This document shows positions 34,286 through 42,865 of a stretch of DNA of 49,063 nucleotides, piece by piece. The DNA comes from Propionibacteriales bacterium. GTDB lineage: Bacteria; Actinomycetota; Actinomycetes; Propionibacteriales; Nocardioidaceae. Under the pieces are notes generated by a model. It was not told the DNA's origin. It made no database searches and saw only the letters and a program-made list of their open reading frames with translations. The stretch is taken from contig JAPLCC010000023.1 of assembly GCA_026392415.1 (NCBI GenBank), forward strand, positions 1 to 49,063, in the 5' to 3' direction. Both the position numbers and the translations under genes were made by a program. Numbering within the stretch: the first letter of the stretch is position 1; each line of letters opens with the position of its first letter.

Positions 34286-34948
34286 ATGAAGTTCCAGAAC
34301 CTCCGCCGCAACGCGGGCATCGCCACCGCCGCACTCGCCCTGTCCGTCACCCTTGCCGCCTGCGGCGAGGACGAGCCGAACGCCTCGGACAACAGCGGCG
34401 ACACGTCGAGCGACACCACCGACGCTGCTGAAGGCGCCGGCGCGCAGACCTTCGGCGACGGCTGTGCCTCGGTCCCGACCTCGGGTGCCGGTTCGTTCGA
34501 CGGCATGGTCAAGGACCCGGTCGCCACCGCCGCGAGCAACAACCCGCTCCTCAAGACGCTGGTCGCCGCGGTCACCTCGATCGACGGTCTCGCCGACACG
34601 CTCAACGGCGCCGAGGCCCTCACGGTCTTCGCTCCGTTCGAGGGTGCGTTCGCCGAGATCCCCGAGGCCGACCTCAACGGTCTCGTGATGGAGGGCCAGG
34701 AGAAGGGCCAGGACAGCACGCTCTACAAGATCCTCGCCCACCACGTGATTGGCGCCAACCTGGACCAGGACGCCATCGCCGGCAAGCAGGACACCCTCGT
34801 GGGTGACAAGCTGACGATCAAGGGCGACGCCGAGAGCGGCATGACCGTTTCCGACGGCACCGTGACCGCCAACGTCATCTGCGGCAACGTCCCCACCGCC
34901 AACGCGACCGTCTACGTCATCGACAAGGTGCTGACCGGAGTCAAGTGA
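34286..34948 (+). CDS. Fasciclin (FAS1) domain lipoprotein, MPT83/MPT70-like
   Basis: 220 residues. Signal peptide with lipobox TLAAC (Cys26), then an acidic, serine/threonine-rich linker, then one FAS1 domain from about residue 75: NNPLLKTLVAAV, LNGAEALTVFAPFEGAFAEI, YKILAHHVI and TVYVIDKVL. Two further cysteines (GDGCASVPT and VICGNVP) could form the disulfide seen in MPT70-type proteins. Located on the outer face of the membrane. In mycobacteria these are strongly SigK-dependent, and here the gene has a SigK-type promoter and lies just before sigK. Confidence 0.92.
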   Translation: MKFQNLRRNAGIATAALALSVTLAACGEDEPNASDNSGDTSSDTTDAAEGAGAQTFGDGCASVPTSGAGSFDGMVKDPVATAASNNPLLKTLVAAVTSIDGLADTLNGAEALTVFAPFEGAFAEIPEADLNGLVMEGQEKGQDSTLYKILAHHVIGANLDQDAIAGKQDTLVGDKLTIKGDAESGMTVSDGTVTANVICGNVPTANATVYVIDKVLTGVK

Positions 34949-35000
34949 CTCTGATCATCTACCCCTCGCCACCGGCCCTCTGAAGCGCAAGGATTACCTC

Positions 35001-35615
35001 ATGGGACCGGTTCAGGACAACCCGATCGGCGCCCCCCTCGCGGGGGCGCCGGTCGGCGCGCCTGACGATGCCTCTGATCTCGGCTCGCTGCTCAAGCGGG
35101 CATCCCGGGGAGACCAGGTCGCGTTTGCCGGGATCTACGACACCACCGCAGCTCGGGTCCACGGGCTCGTCCTGCGGGTGGTCCGGGACCCGGCCCAGGC
35201 CGAGGAGGTCACCCAAGAGGTGTTCCTCGAGGTCTGGCGCCAGTCCAGTCGGTACGACGCGGAGCGGGGCAGTGCCCTGGCGTGGTTGATGACCATCGCC
35301 CACCGCAAGGCGGTCGACCGGGTCCGCAGTGCCGAGGCCGCCAGCAGGCGTGACGAGACGTACCACCAGCGCAACCAGACACCCGAGCACGACACCACCG
35401 CCGAAGCGGCCCACGCCTCCCTGGAGGCACACCGGGTACGAGCGGCGCTGGCGCACCTCACCGAAGTCCAGCGCGAAGCGATCGAGCTGGCTTACTTCGG
35501 CGGCTACACCCACACCGAAGTGGCCGCTCTGCTCGACCTACCGGTCGGGACCGCAAAAACCAGGATCCGCGACGGCCTCATCCGGCTCCGCGACACCATC
35601 GGAGTAGGACGATGA
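35001..35615 (+). CDS. sigK: ECF RNA polymerase sigma factor SigK
   Basis: 204 residues from ATG 35001, with AAGGA upstream. Region 2 contains VVRDPAQAEEVTQEVFLEVWR and SALAWLMTIAHRKAVDRVR; region 4 contains LTEVQREAIELAYFGGYTHTE and VAALLDLPVGTAKTRIRDGL. The neighbourhood (fasciclin gene before, anti-sigma gene overlapping after, then amine oxidase, DUF1365, cyclopropane synthase and DUF1295) is the mycobacterial sigK locus. The 52 bases before it hold no promoter of the CCAATCC-CGAAT type, so it is probably read from the fasciclin promoter. Confidence 0.92.
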   Translation: MGPVQDNPIGAPLAGAPVGAPDDASDLGSLLKRASRGDQVAFAGIYDTTAARVHGLVLRVVRDPAQAEEVTQEVFLEVWRQSSRYDAERGSALAWLMTIAHRKAVDRVRSAEAASRRDETYHQRNQTPEHDTTAEAAHASLEAHRVRAALAHLTEVQREAIELAYFGGYTHTEVAALLDLPVGTAKTRIRDGLIRLRDTIGVGR

Positions 35616-36385
35616 CCGATTACCAGCCCACGAGCGGAGGAGATGACGTGCACGCACTTTCCGGCGCCTACGCCGTCGATGCCCTCGAGCCCGACGAGCG
35701 TGCCCGCTTCGAAGCCCACCTGCGCCAGTGCGCTGACTGCCGCGACGAGGTCGACAGCCTCCGCGAAGCAGCGGCCGTGCTCGGCACCGACGACCTCGCG
35801 CCGCCCGCCTCGCTCCGGGACCGGCTGCTCGCTGACATTGCCACGATCCGCCCGCTCCCTCCGCTGATGGCCGAGGACGCCGCGCCCCGGGCGGAGACAC
35901 CCTCCGCCGTGGTGGTCCAGCTCGACAGCCGACGCCGTAGCGTCGCCCGCATCCCGTTGTTCGCCGCCGCCGCTGCCGTGATTGTCGCTGCCGTGGGTGG
36001 ACTGTGGGTCCGCTCTGACGACGAGCCGCCGGCTCCGGAGATCACCGCCGAGCAGGTGCTGGCCGCCGCCGACGCGAGCAGCACCGACAAGAGCTTCCCC
36101 GACGGCGCCACGGCGGTCGTGACTGTCTCCCGCTCCCTGGCCCGCTCCGTGATCCACACCGACGACATGCGCGCCGCGCCCGAAGGCAAGGACTACCAGC
36201 TCTGGCTGCAGACCCCCGCCGGCGTGATGGAGCCGGCCGGCGTGATGCCGGACCTCCGCGACGCAACCGTGCTCCTCGACGGTGACGCCTCGACCGCCAC
36301 CGGTGTCGGGATCACGGTGGAGCCTGACGGCGGCTCGGAGCGGCCCTCGAGCGAACCCATCGCGGTCTTCCCCCTGGGGACGTGA
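35612..36385 (+). CDS. rskA: Membrane anti-sigma factor RskA
   Basis: 257 residues starting in an ATGA overlap with sigK. The cytoplasmic N-terminus has the zinc anti-sigma motif H36-x3-C40-x2-C43 (AHLRQCADCRDEV). A membrane helix at about 113-133 (IPLFAAAAAVIVAAVGGLWV) leads to an extracytoplasmic C-terminal domain (YQLWLQTPAGVMEPAG, FPLGT) typical of RskA, which is cleaved by regulated proteolysis to free SigK. Both zinc-site cysteines are intact. Overlaps the next gene at TGA/ATG. Confidence 0.92.
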   Translation: MTDYQPTSGGDDVHALSGAYAVDALEPDERARFEAHLRQCADCRDEVDSLREAAAVLGTDDLAPPASLRDRLLADIATIRPLPPLMAEDAAPRAETPSAVVVQLDSRRRSVARIPLFAAAAAVIVAAVGGLWVRSDDEPPAPEITAEQVLAAADASSTDKSFPDGATAVVTVSRSLARSVIHTDDMRAAPEGKDYQLWLQTPAGVMEPAGVMPDLRDATVLLDGDASTATGVGITVEPDGGSERPSSEPIAVFPLGT

Positions 36386-38526
36386 TGGAACAGGTACAGC
36401 CGCGGCGGATCGCCGTGGTGGGTTCCGGCGTTGCCGGACTCACCGCCGCCTACGTCGCCTCGCGCACGGCTCAGGTGACGCTGCTCGAAGCCGACACCCG
36501 TCTCGGCGGGCACGCGGACACCCATCGGGTGACCGATCCGACCGGCCGCGAGCTCGCCATCGACAGCGGCTTCATCGTGCACAACCGGCGCACCTATCCG
36601 GTCCTCATCCGGTTGTTCGACGAGCTCGGCGTGCCGACCCAGGCGTCCGAGATGTCGATGTCGATCTGCGACGAGGGGACCGGCCTCGAGTGGGCCGGGG
36701 CGCTCGGACGCACAGGCATCTTCCCGGCGGGCGCGGGCAACCAGAAGAACCCGCGCTACCTGAAGATGCTCGGCGAGATCCCCCGCTTCCACCGTCAGGC
36801 GCGGCGCCTGCTGGCTCGCCAGAACGACCCGTCGCGGCCGACCGAGGACCTGACCACGCTGGCCGAGTTCCTCGACCAGGGCCGGTTCTCGCCCTACTTC
36901 CGCCGCCACTTCATGGAGCCCGTCGTGGCCGCCGTGTGGTCGTGCGACCCCGACACCGCGCGGGACTACCCGGCGGCCTACCTGTTCGCATTCCTCCAGC
37001 ACCACGGCATGTTGCAGGTGTTCGGGTCTCCCACCTGGCGCACGGTGACCGGGGGTTCGCGGACCTACGTCGACCGACTGGCCGCAGCCGTGCGAGCTGC
37101 CGGCGGCGAGATCCGGACCGGTACACCCGTCGTTGCGGTGCGCGAGACGCCCCACGGCGTCGAGGTGACCACGACCGGCGCCGGTCGCGAGGAGTACGAC
37201 GCCGTCGTGCTCGCCACGCACCCGGACCACGCGCTGACGATGCTCGACGACCCGACCCCACTGCAGCGCGAGCTGCTCGAGGCGCTGCCGTACACGCAGA
37301 ACACCGCGCTCCTGCACACCGACCAGCGTGTGATGCCGGCCGCACGCGACGCCTGGGCGTCGTGGAACTTCCGTCGCCCGAAGACCGCGCAGGACCGGGT
37401 GCAGGTGACCTACGACCTGACTCGCCTGCAGCGCCTCGACACCGACACGCACTACCTGGTGACCCTCGGTGGCGAGGACGTCGTCGACCCGGCCTCGGTG
37501 CTGGTCCGCCGCGACTACGCGCACCCGCTCTACACGCCCACCTCGGTCGCAGCCCGCTCCCGTCTCCCCGAGATCGACTCCGACCGCCTGGTGTTCGCCG
37601 GGGCCTATCACGGCTGGGGCTTCCACGAGGACGGCGCGCGCTCGGGGCTCAAGGCCGTGGAGCGCCTGGGACTGACCTGGCCTGATGCGTCTCGATACGC
37701 CGGTCGTTCGTCCCTCACGACCGGCACTCGACGACCTTTCGGCACAGGTTCGTCGAGTAGTCCGCGAGGAACGAGCGGGCGTATCGAGACGCCCGCGACG
37801 TCGTACGACACGACCCTGGTCCACAAGCGCCGGGAGCCGCTGAAGAACAGCTTCCGACTCCGCTCCCACCTCTACGTCGTCGACCTCGACCGAACCTCGG
37901 ACCGGGGACGGGTCGAGGGTGCGCACGGCCGCTTCCTCGGTCGTGACCACTTCGACGGCGACACGGTGTCGGTGCGCGAGGGACTGGACCGGTTCCTCGC
38001 CCGACACGACCTCGACCTGCGGGCCGGCCGCGCGCTGATGGCAAGTCAGCCCCGTGCGTTCGGACACTGTTTCAATCCGATCTCGGTCCACTGGTGCTGG
38101 GCCGATGAGCATGGAGACGGTCGGCCCGCAGCCACTGTCGTCGAGGTGCACAACACGTACGGCGACCGCCATGCCTACCTGCTCGACACCGACGCCGACG
38201 GACGCGGTCGCGTCGACAAGGCCATGTACGTGTCGCCCTTCCACGGGACCGACGGCCACTACGACGTCGTCGCCCCACCCCCGGACCCGGTCACCGGAGC
38301 GCTCCACATCGGCATCACGCTGCACACCGACGCGGGCGCCCGGTTCGATGCCGGACTCGTCGGCAAGCCCGGGCAGCCACCGCTTCTCCCGCTCGCCGGA
38401 CTGCGCGGAGCCGCGCTGATCCGGGCGCACGGCATCGCCCTGTGGGCCCGCCGCGTGCCGGTCCAGCCCCGTCCCGCCCACGCTCGACTCGACCCCACCC
38501 CTACTGAGGAAGGCGTCCTCCGATGA
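36385..38526 (+). CDS. FAD-dependent amine-oxidase-like protein fused in frame to a DUF1365 protein
   Basis: 713 residues from ATG 36385 (GTG 36382 also possible). Residues 1 to about 433 are a complete NAD(P)-binding flavoprotein: VVGSGVAGLTAAY, LGGHADTHRV, IDSGFIVHNRRTYP and the closing GAYHGWGFHEDGARSGLKA. A linker at about 434-470 is encoded by the 106-bp palindromic repeat 37687-37792. The rest is DUF1365 (LVHKRREPLKNSFRLRSHLY, FGHCFNPISVHWC, VHNTYGDRHAYLL, MYVSPFHG). These are normally two adjacent genes (Rv0449c and Rv0448c in M. tuberculosis). No ATG, GTG or TTG in frame exists in the linker before the DUF1365 part. The set acts with cyclopropane synthases, presumably on lipids. Confidence 0.88.
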   Translation: MEQVQPRRIAVVGSGVAGLTAAYVASRTAQVTLLEADTRLGGHADTHRVTDPTGRELAIDSGFIVHNRRTYPVLIRLFDELGVPTQASEMSMSICDEGTGLEWAGALGRTGIFPAGAGNQKNPRYLKMLGEIPRFHRQARRLLARQNDPSRPTEDLTTLAEFLDQGRFSPYFRRHFMEPVVAAVWSCDPDTARDYPAAYLFAFLQHHGMLQVFGSPTWRTVTGGSRTYVDRLAAAVRAAGGEIRTGTPVVAVRETPHGVEVTTTGAGREEYDAVVLATHPDHALTMLDDPTPLQRELLEALPYTQNTALLHTDQRVMPAARDAWASWNFRRPKTAQDRVQVTYDLTRLQRLDTDTHYLVTLGGEDVVDPASVLVRRDYAHPLYTPTSVAARSRLPEIDSDRLVFAGAYHGWGFHEDGARSGLKAVERLGLTWPDASRYAGRSSLTTGTRRPFGTGSSSSPRGTSGRIETPATSYDTTLVHKRREPLKNSFRLRSHLYVVDLDRTSDRGRVEGAHGRFLGRDHFDGDTVSVREGLDRFLARHDLDLRAGRALMASQPRAFGHCFNPISVHWCWADEHGDGRPAATVVEVHNTYGDRHAYLLDTDADGRGRVDKAMYVSPFHGTDGHYDVVAPPPDPVTGALHIGITLHTDAGARFDAGLVGKPGQPPLLPLAGLRGAALIRAHGIALWARRVPVQPRPAHARLDPTPTEEGVLR
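37687..37792. repeat. 106-bp palindromic repeat read through as a protein linker
   Basis: Outer arms GCGTCTCGATACGC (37687-37700) and GCGTATCGAGACGC (37779-37792) are perfectly complementary; an inner pair ACTCGACGA (37726-37734) and TCGTCGAGT at about 37750-37758 nests inside. It is the same family as the repeats near 29.7 and 32.55 kb. All 35 codons are free of stops in this frame. Confidence 0.85.
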
Positions 38527-39797
38527 CTCTCACCGCTGCTCCCGCCATCCAGGCCTGGCCCGACCTCCATCCCGCACCCAAGGGGGGTGTCTCGGCCCGT
38601 ATCGCCCAGCGCCTGTTCCGCTCCGCCGTGTCGCGGCTCGACGTGACCGTGCACCTGCACCGCGGCAACGGGAAGATCGAAAAGCTCGGCCGCGGCGGTC
38701 CCGCGATCGTCGTCCGACGCCCGGAGGAGTTCTTCGCGCGGCTGGGCCGTGACCAGCTGATCGGGTTCGGCGAGGCGTACATGACCGGCGCCTGGTGCGA
38801 GGACGGCACGCCCGGTGACGGCGTGCTCGGGGACTTCCTCGCCGTGCTGGCGGCCGAGCTGCCGTCGCTGGTTCCGCCGAGCCTGCAGAAGCTGCGTTCG
38901 CTCGTGGTGACCCGGATCCCGCGCAGCCAGCGGGGCACCCGCGAGAACACGCAGAGCAACGTCGCGCACCACTACGACCTGTCCAACGACCTGTTCGCGG
39001 CGTTCCTCGACCCGACCCTGTCCTACTCCAGCGCACTGTTCGACGATCCGGCCGAGGCCACCGCCGAGGACCTCGTCGTCGCGCAGCACCAGAAGATCGA
39101 CCGGCTGCTCGACCAGGCCGGCGTCGGCGAGGGCACCCGACTGCTCGAGATCGGCACCGGTTGGGGCGAGCTCGCCATCCGGGCCGCCGCTCGTGGCGCG
39201 CTCGTCCGGACCATCACCCTCTCCGTCGAGCAGCAGGCCCTGGCCCGCGAGCGGATCGCGGCCGCCGGCCACGAGCACCAGGTCCAGGTCGACCTGTGCG
39301 ACTACCGCGCTCTGCTCGACGAGCCGGCCGGTGCGTACGACGCGGTCGTGTCCGTCGAGATGATCGAGGCCGTGGGCTGGCAGTTCTGGCCGACGTACTT
39401 CAGCACCCTCGACCACGTGCTCGCCCCCGGTGGCCGGGTGGCCATCCAGGCCATCACCATGCAGCACGACCGGATGCTCGCCACCCGTTCGACACACACC
39501 TTCATCACCAAGTACATCTTCCCCGGAGGTGCGCTGCCGTCGGTGCAGGCCATCGAGGAGACCGTGGGCAAGCACACCCGGTTGCGGCTGGTCGACAACC
39601 TGCCCATCGGCGCGCACTACACGCGCACGCTGCAGTTGTGGGACGACGCGTTCGTCGCGTCGCGCCAGCAGGTCAGCGACCTCGGTTTCGACGAGACCTT
39701 CGTGCGAATGTGGCACTTCTACCTGGAGTACTGCCGGGCCGGATTCGCCGCGGGCTACATCGACGACCACCAGCTCACGTTCGCTCGGGAAGCCTGA
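38523..39797 (+). CDS. Cyclopropane-fatty-acyl-phospholipid synthase family methyltransferase 1 (UfaA1-like)
   Basis: 424 residues starting in an ATGA overlap. SAM-binding motif LLEIGTGWGELAIRAAARGA at about residues 204-223, preceded by NVAHHYDLSNDLFAAFLDPT and YSSALFD, the CFA-synthase substrate loop; later QAITMQHDRMLATR and MWHFYLEYCRAGFAAGYIDD. It methylates unsaturated fatty acyl chains in membrane lipids. UfaA1 (Rv0447c) at the same place in M. tuberculosis is reported to make tuberculostearic acid. This copy has a bicarbonate-site-like C-terminus but a variant motif I (GTGWG rather than GCGWG). Confidence 0.9.
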   Translation: MTLTAAPAIQAWPDLHPAPKGGVSARIAQRLFRSAVSRLDVTVHLHRGNGKIEKLGRGGPAIVVRRPEEFFARLGRDQLIGFGEAYMTGAWCEDGTPGDGVLGDFLAVLAAELPSLVPPSLQKLRSLVVTRIPRSQRGTRENTQSNVAHHYDLSNDLFAAFLDPTLSYSSALFDDPAEATAEDLVVAQHQKIDRLLDQAGVGEGTRLLEIGTGWGELAIRAAARGALVRTITLSVEQQALARERIAAAGHEHQVQVDLCDYRALLDEPAGAYDAVVSVEMIEAVGWQFWPTYFSTLDHVLAPGGRVAIQAITMQHDRMLATRSTHTFITKYIFPGGALPSVQAIEETVGKHTRLRLVDNLPIGAHYTRTLQLWDDAFVASRQQVSDLGFDETFVRMWHFYLEYCRAGFAAGYIDDHQLTFAREA

Positions 39798-41107
39798 TGA
39801 CCACCGAGACCACTACCGGGAAAACCCAGCGGGAGGCGAGGCCGGGGGGCATCGCCTCCCGTCTGGCCCAGGCGTTGGCGCCGTTCATCGGTGGCGACCT
39901 TCCGGTCCGCCTGATCGCCTGGGACGGCTCGGTCGCCGGCCCGGAGCTCGGCCCGGTCGTCGAGCTCCGCTCGCCCGACGCCCTGCGCCGACTGCTCTGG
40001 CACCCGAACGAGCTGGGCGCTGCGCAGGCCTACGTCACCGGCGAGCTCGAGGTCCACGGTGACCTCGACGCCGCACTGACCCACGCCTTCGCCGTGGCTG
40101 CCGAACGCGGCCTCAGCGGCAAGCGGCCGTCCCCGCGCGCGATCGCCGGTGCGGTGAAGGCTGCCATCGGGCTGGACCTGATCGGCCGGCCCCCGGCCGC
40201 GCCCGCGACCCAGGCCCGCGTTGGCGGGCGGCTGCACAGCCGGGACCGGGACCGGAAGGCGATCAGCCACCACTACGACACGACCGCAGAGTTCTACTCG
40301 CTGATCCTCGACGAGCAGACGATGGCCTACTCCAGCGGCTACCACCCCTCCGTGAGTGCGTCACTCGAGGAGGCGCAGAACGCCAAGCTGGACCTGGTCT
40401 GCCGCAAGCTCGGACTCGAGCCGGGTATGCGCCTGCTCGATGTCGGCTGCGGCTGGGGATCGTTGTCACTGCACGCCGCCGAGCAGTTCGGCGCGCGCGT
40501 GGTCGGCGTGACGATCTCGGCGGAGCAGAAGCGCTTCGCCGAAGCGGCAGCCCAGCGCCGGGGACTGAGCGACCGGGTCGAGTTCCAGCTCTGCGACTAC
40601 CGCGACGCCGTACCGATGCGAGGTGCGGAGTACGACGCAGTCGCCTCGTTGGAGATGGGCGAGCACGTCGGCGAGAAGAACTACCCGACCTATGCGCAGG
40701 TGCTCCACGACGCCGTACGACCGGGTGGGCGGGTGCTGGTGCAGCAGATGTCGCGCACCGGACGCTGGCCCGGGGGTGGCCCGTTCATCGAGTCGTTCAT
40801 CGCGCCCGACATGTACATGCGACCGGTCGGGGCGACCGCGGTCCTGCTCGAGGAGGCCGGTCTGGAGGTGCGTGACGTCCACGCACTGCGCGAGCACTAC
40901 GTGCTCACCGTCGCCGGCTGGCTCGAGCGCTTCGAGGCCAACATCGACGCCATCACCGCTCTCGTCGGCGAGGAGCTCGTGCGCGTGTGGCGGCTCTACC
41001 TCGTGGGCGGCTCGATGGCGTTCCGTGACGGCCGCATGGGTGTCGACCAGATCCTGATGGTGCGCCCCGGCGCCGAGCACACGCTCCACTGGACCCGGAA
41101 CTGGTGA
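39797..41107 (+). CDS. Cyclopropane-fatty-acyl-phospholipid synthase family methyltransferase 2
   Basis: 436 residues from ATG 39797, one base overlapping the previous stop. An N-terminal SCP2-like lipid-binding region (residues about 25-125) leads to AISHHYDTTAEFYSLILDEQ, motif I LLDVGCGWGSLSLHAAEQFG, VVGVTISAEQ and EHVGEKNYPTYAQ. It is a second, more canonical CFA-type enzyme beside the first; sequence differences suggest specialisation rather than recent duplication. A longer in-frame opening into the upstream gene is spurious. Coupled to the DUF1295 gene by a one-base overlap. Confidence 0.9.
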   Translation: MTTETTTGKTQREARPGGIASRLAQALAPFIGGDLPVRLIAWDGSVAGPELGPVVELRSPDALRRLLWHPNELGAAQAYVTGELEVHGDLDAALTHAFAVAAERGLSGKRPSPRAIAGAVKAAIGLDLIGRPPAAPATQARVGGRLHSRDRDRKAISHHYDTTAEFYSLILDEQTMAYSSGYHPSVSASLEEAQNAKLDLVCRKLGLEPGMRLLDVGCGWGSLSLHAAEQFGARVVGVTISAEQKRFAEAAAQRRGLSDRVEFQLCDYRDAVPMRGAEYDAVASLEMGEHVGEKNYPTYAQVLHDAVRPGGRVLVQQMSRTGRWPGGGPFIESFIAPDMYMRPVGATAVLLEEAGLEVRDVHALREHYVLTVAGWLERFEANIDAITALVGEELVRVWRLYLVGGSMAFRDGRMGVDQILMVRPGAEHTLHWTRNW

Positions 41108-41913
41108 TGCCCGACATCGTCCTGTCCATCGGTACGGCGGTGCTGGCCGCGGCGGCCGTGATGACCGTGACGGCGCTCGTCGCACGCCGTCAGGGTCGGG
41201 TCGTTGTCGTGGATGTCGCCTGGGGACTGGGCTTCGTCGTGGTCGCCGCAGCGTGTGCGCTGGTGGCGACCGCGGTCGGTGCGGGCGAGGGACTCCGCAC
41301 CGGCTTGCTCGTCGTGATCGTGGGTGTGTGGGGGCTGCGGCTCGGATGGCACGTCCATCGCCGCAGCAGTGCTCCCGATCACGGCGAGGACCCTCGTTAC
41401 CTGACCGTGCTGGGCGGCCCGCTCCCCGAGGTCGGGATGGGCGTGGCGGTCCGCAAGGTCTTCGGCGTCCAGGGCGCGGTGATGGCGGTGATCGCCCTGC
41501 CCGTGGCCACCGGCGTCGTTCGCGACGTCTGGTGCTGGCCGCTGGTCGTCGTCGGCGGAATCGTGTGGCTGGTCGGTCTGGTCTTCGAATCCGTCGGCGA
41601 CGCCCAGCTCGCGGCGTACCGGGCCCAGCCGCGGGAGTCGCGGCCCGCCGTACTCGACAGCGGCCTGTGGCGCTACACCCGCCACCCGAACTACTTCGGC
41701 GATGCGTGCGTCTGGTGGGGCATCTGGCTCGTCGGCGGACTTGCCTCGGGATGGGTCACCGGGCTGGCCACCGTGATCGCACCGGTGGCGATGACCTGGT
41801 TCCTCGTGTCGGTCACTGGCGTGAAGCTGCTGGAGCAGACGATGATGCAGCGCCCGGCGTACGTCGAGTACGCCTCCCGCACCTCCCGCTTCTTCCCCCT
41901 CCCTCCCCGCTAG
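41107..41913 (+). CDS. DUF1295 / steroid 5-alpha-reductase-like membrane enzyme
   Basis: 268 residues from ATG 41107 (GTG 41104 possible). Six or seven membrane helices and the C-terminal motif LWRYTRHPNYFGDACVWWGIWL, with VKLLEQTMMQRPAYVEYASRT, typical of DUF1295 proteins related to steroid 5-alpha reductases and isoprenylcysteine methyltransferases; these probably reduce or methylate a lipid with NADPH or SAM. Last gene of the SigK operon (equivalent to Rv0446c). Its stop is followed immediately by a symmetric 21-bp repeat array that may terminate transcription. Confidence 0.88.
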   Translation: MPDIVLSIGTAVLAAAAVMTVTALVARRQGRVVVVDVAWGLGFVVVAAACALVATAVGAGEGLRTGLLVVIVGVWGLRLGWHVHRRSSAPDHGEDPRYLTVLGGPLPEVGMGVAVRKVFGVQGAVMAVIALPVATGVVRDVWCWPLVVVGGIVWLVGLVFESVGDAQLAAYRAQPRESRPAVLDSGLWRYTRHPNYFGDACVWWGIWLVGGLASGWVTGLATVIAPVAMTWFLVSVTGVKLLEQTMMQRPAYVEYASRTSRFFPLPPR

Positions 41914-41915
41914 CC

Positions 41916-42024
41916 CGAATAGGGGTTTTGTCCGCGCGAATAGGGGTTTTGTCCGCGCGAGTGGGGTTTTGTGTGCAGCCGGCGGTGACAAAGTCCCCAA
42001 TCGGCGCGACGAAACCCCTATTCG
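41916..42024. repeat. Symmetric array of five 21-bp repeats between convergent genes
   Basis: Three direct copies begin at 41916, 41937 and 41958 (consensus CGAATAGGGGTTTTGTCCGC; the third is diverged), followed by CCGG at 41979-41982 and two inverted copies at 41983-42003 and 42004-42024. The period is exactly 21. RNA from either strand could fold into several alternative hairpins. The inverted end supplies the TAG stop of the convergent hydrolase gene. Confidence 0.88.
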
Positions 42025-42821
42025 GCGAGCAGCTTGGAGCGGAAGAGGGCGAGTACGTCGTCGAGGGCCTGGCGGGTGCGAGAGCCGGGCTCGTCGATGA
42101 AGTGCTCGGTCAGCACCGAGTGCGGCGGCAGAAGACCGTCGGGGTTCGCGTCCTCGTCGTCGAGCTCGACTCCGATGAATGCATCGCCGAGCTGTTCGCG
42201 GAGGAACGCGAAGCGGCTTGCCGGGACGAGCCGGTCGCTGCGGAAGCGGAGACCCATGACCTGCAGCCCGGCAGCGCAACGGTCCTTGACGATGGCCAGG
42301 TCCTCCTCGGAGATGTCGATGCTGCGTCGCCCCTTGAGGGAGAGTGGCAGGGACGGTTGGGAGAGGACGGGTGCGAGCAACCGCTCGTCGGTGGCCATCG
42401 CCAGCGCGAAGCCGCCAGTCAGGCACATCCCGACCGCTCCGACGCCAGGTCCGCCGCAGCGCTCGTGCTCGTGCTCGGCGAGCGCGCGCAGCCAGCTCAC
42501 CACGGGCGAGGTCTTGCCGGCCGCCAGCAGGTTGAACTCGCGGCTCACGCACACGCGGCCGAGGGCCTTCGTCGTCAACGCGACCGCGCCCAGGAGGCCG
42601 TCGTTCGGGTCGTGCCCGGGCGCCCCGAACAGGCTGGGCATGATGACGGAGAACCCCTCGTCGCGCACCCGGCGGGCGAAGTCCGCCACCTTCGGCGTGA
42701 TGCCCGGGACCTCGGCGATCACGATCACCGCCGGACCGGTGCCCGACCGGTAGAGCGGGTGCGTGGCACCGTCCGCGGTGAACGTGCCGGTCTCGAAATC
42801 GCTCAGGGCGTCGTCGGTCAT
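42018..42821 (-). CDS. Dienelactone hydrolase family protein
   Basis: 267 residues from ATG 42821. Alpha/beta-hydrolase with VIVIAEVPGITPKVADFARR near the start and the nucleophile motif GMCLTG (Cys133), the cysteine being typical of dienelactone hydrolases. The family opens lactones in aromatic degradation, but many members have other ester substrates. The final Glu codon and TAG stop lie in the inverted copy of the 21-bp repeat. Divergent from the phosphatase gene across 44 bases. Confidence 0.88.
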   Translation of the reverse strand: MTDDALSDFETGTFTADGATHPLYRSGTGPAVIVIAEVPGITPKVADFARRVRDEGFSVIMPSLFGAPGHDPNDGLLGAVALTTKALGRVCVSREFNLLAAGKTSPVVSWLRALAEHEHERCGGPGVGAVGMCLTGGFALAMATDERLLAPVLSQPSLPLSLKGRRSIDISEEDLAIVKDRCAAGLQVMGLRFRSDRLVPASRFAFLREQLGDAFIGVELDDEDANPDGLLPPHSVLTEHFIDEPGSRTRQALDDVLALFRSKLLAE

Positions 42822-42865
42822 GGGCGGGAGCCTAGGGCGTCCGGGCGCCCGGTAGCGTCGGAACC

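Noticed and set aside
41916..42024. CRISPR-like array
   Set aside because: Repeats are contiguous with no spacers, and two are inverted; no cas genes are present.
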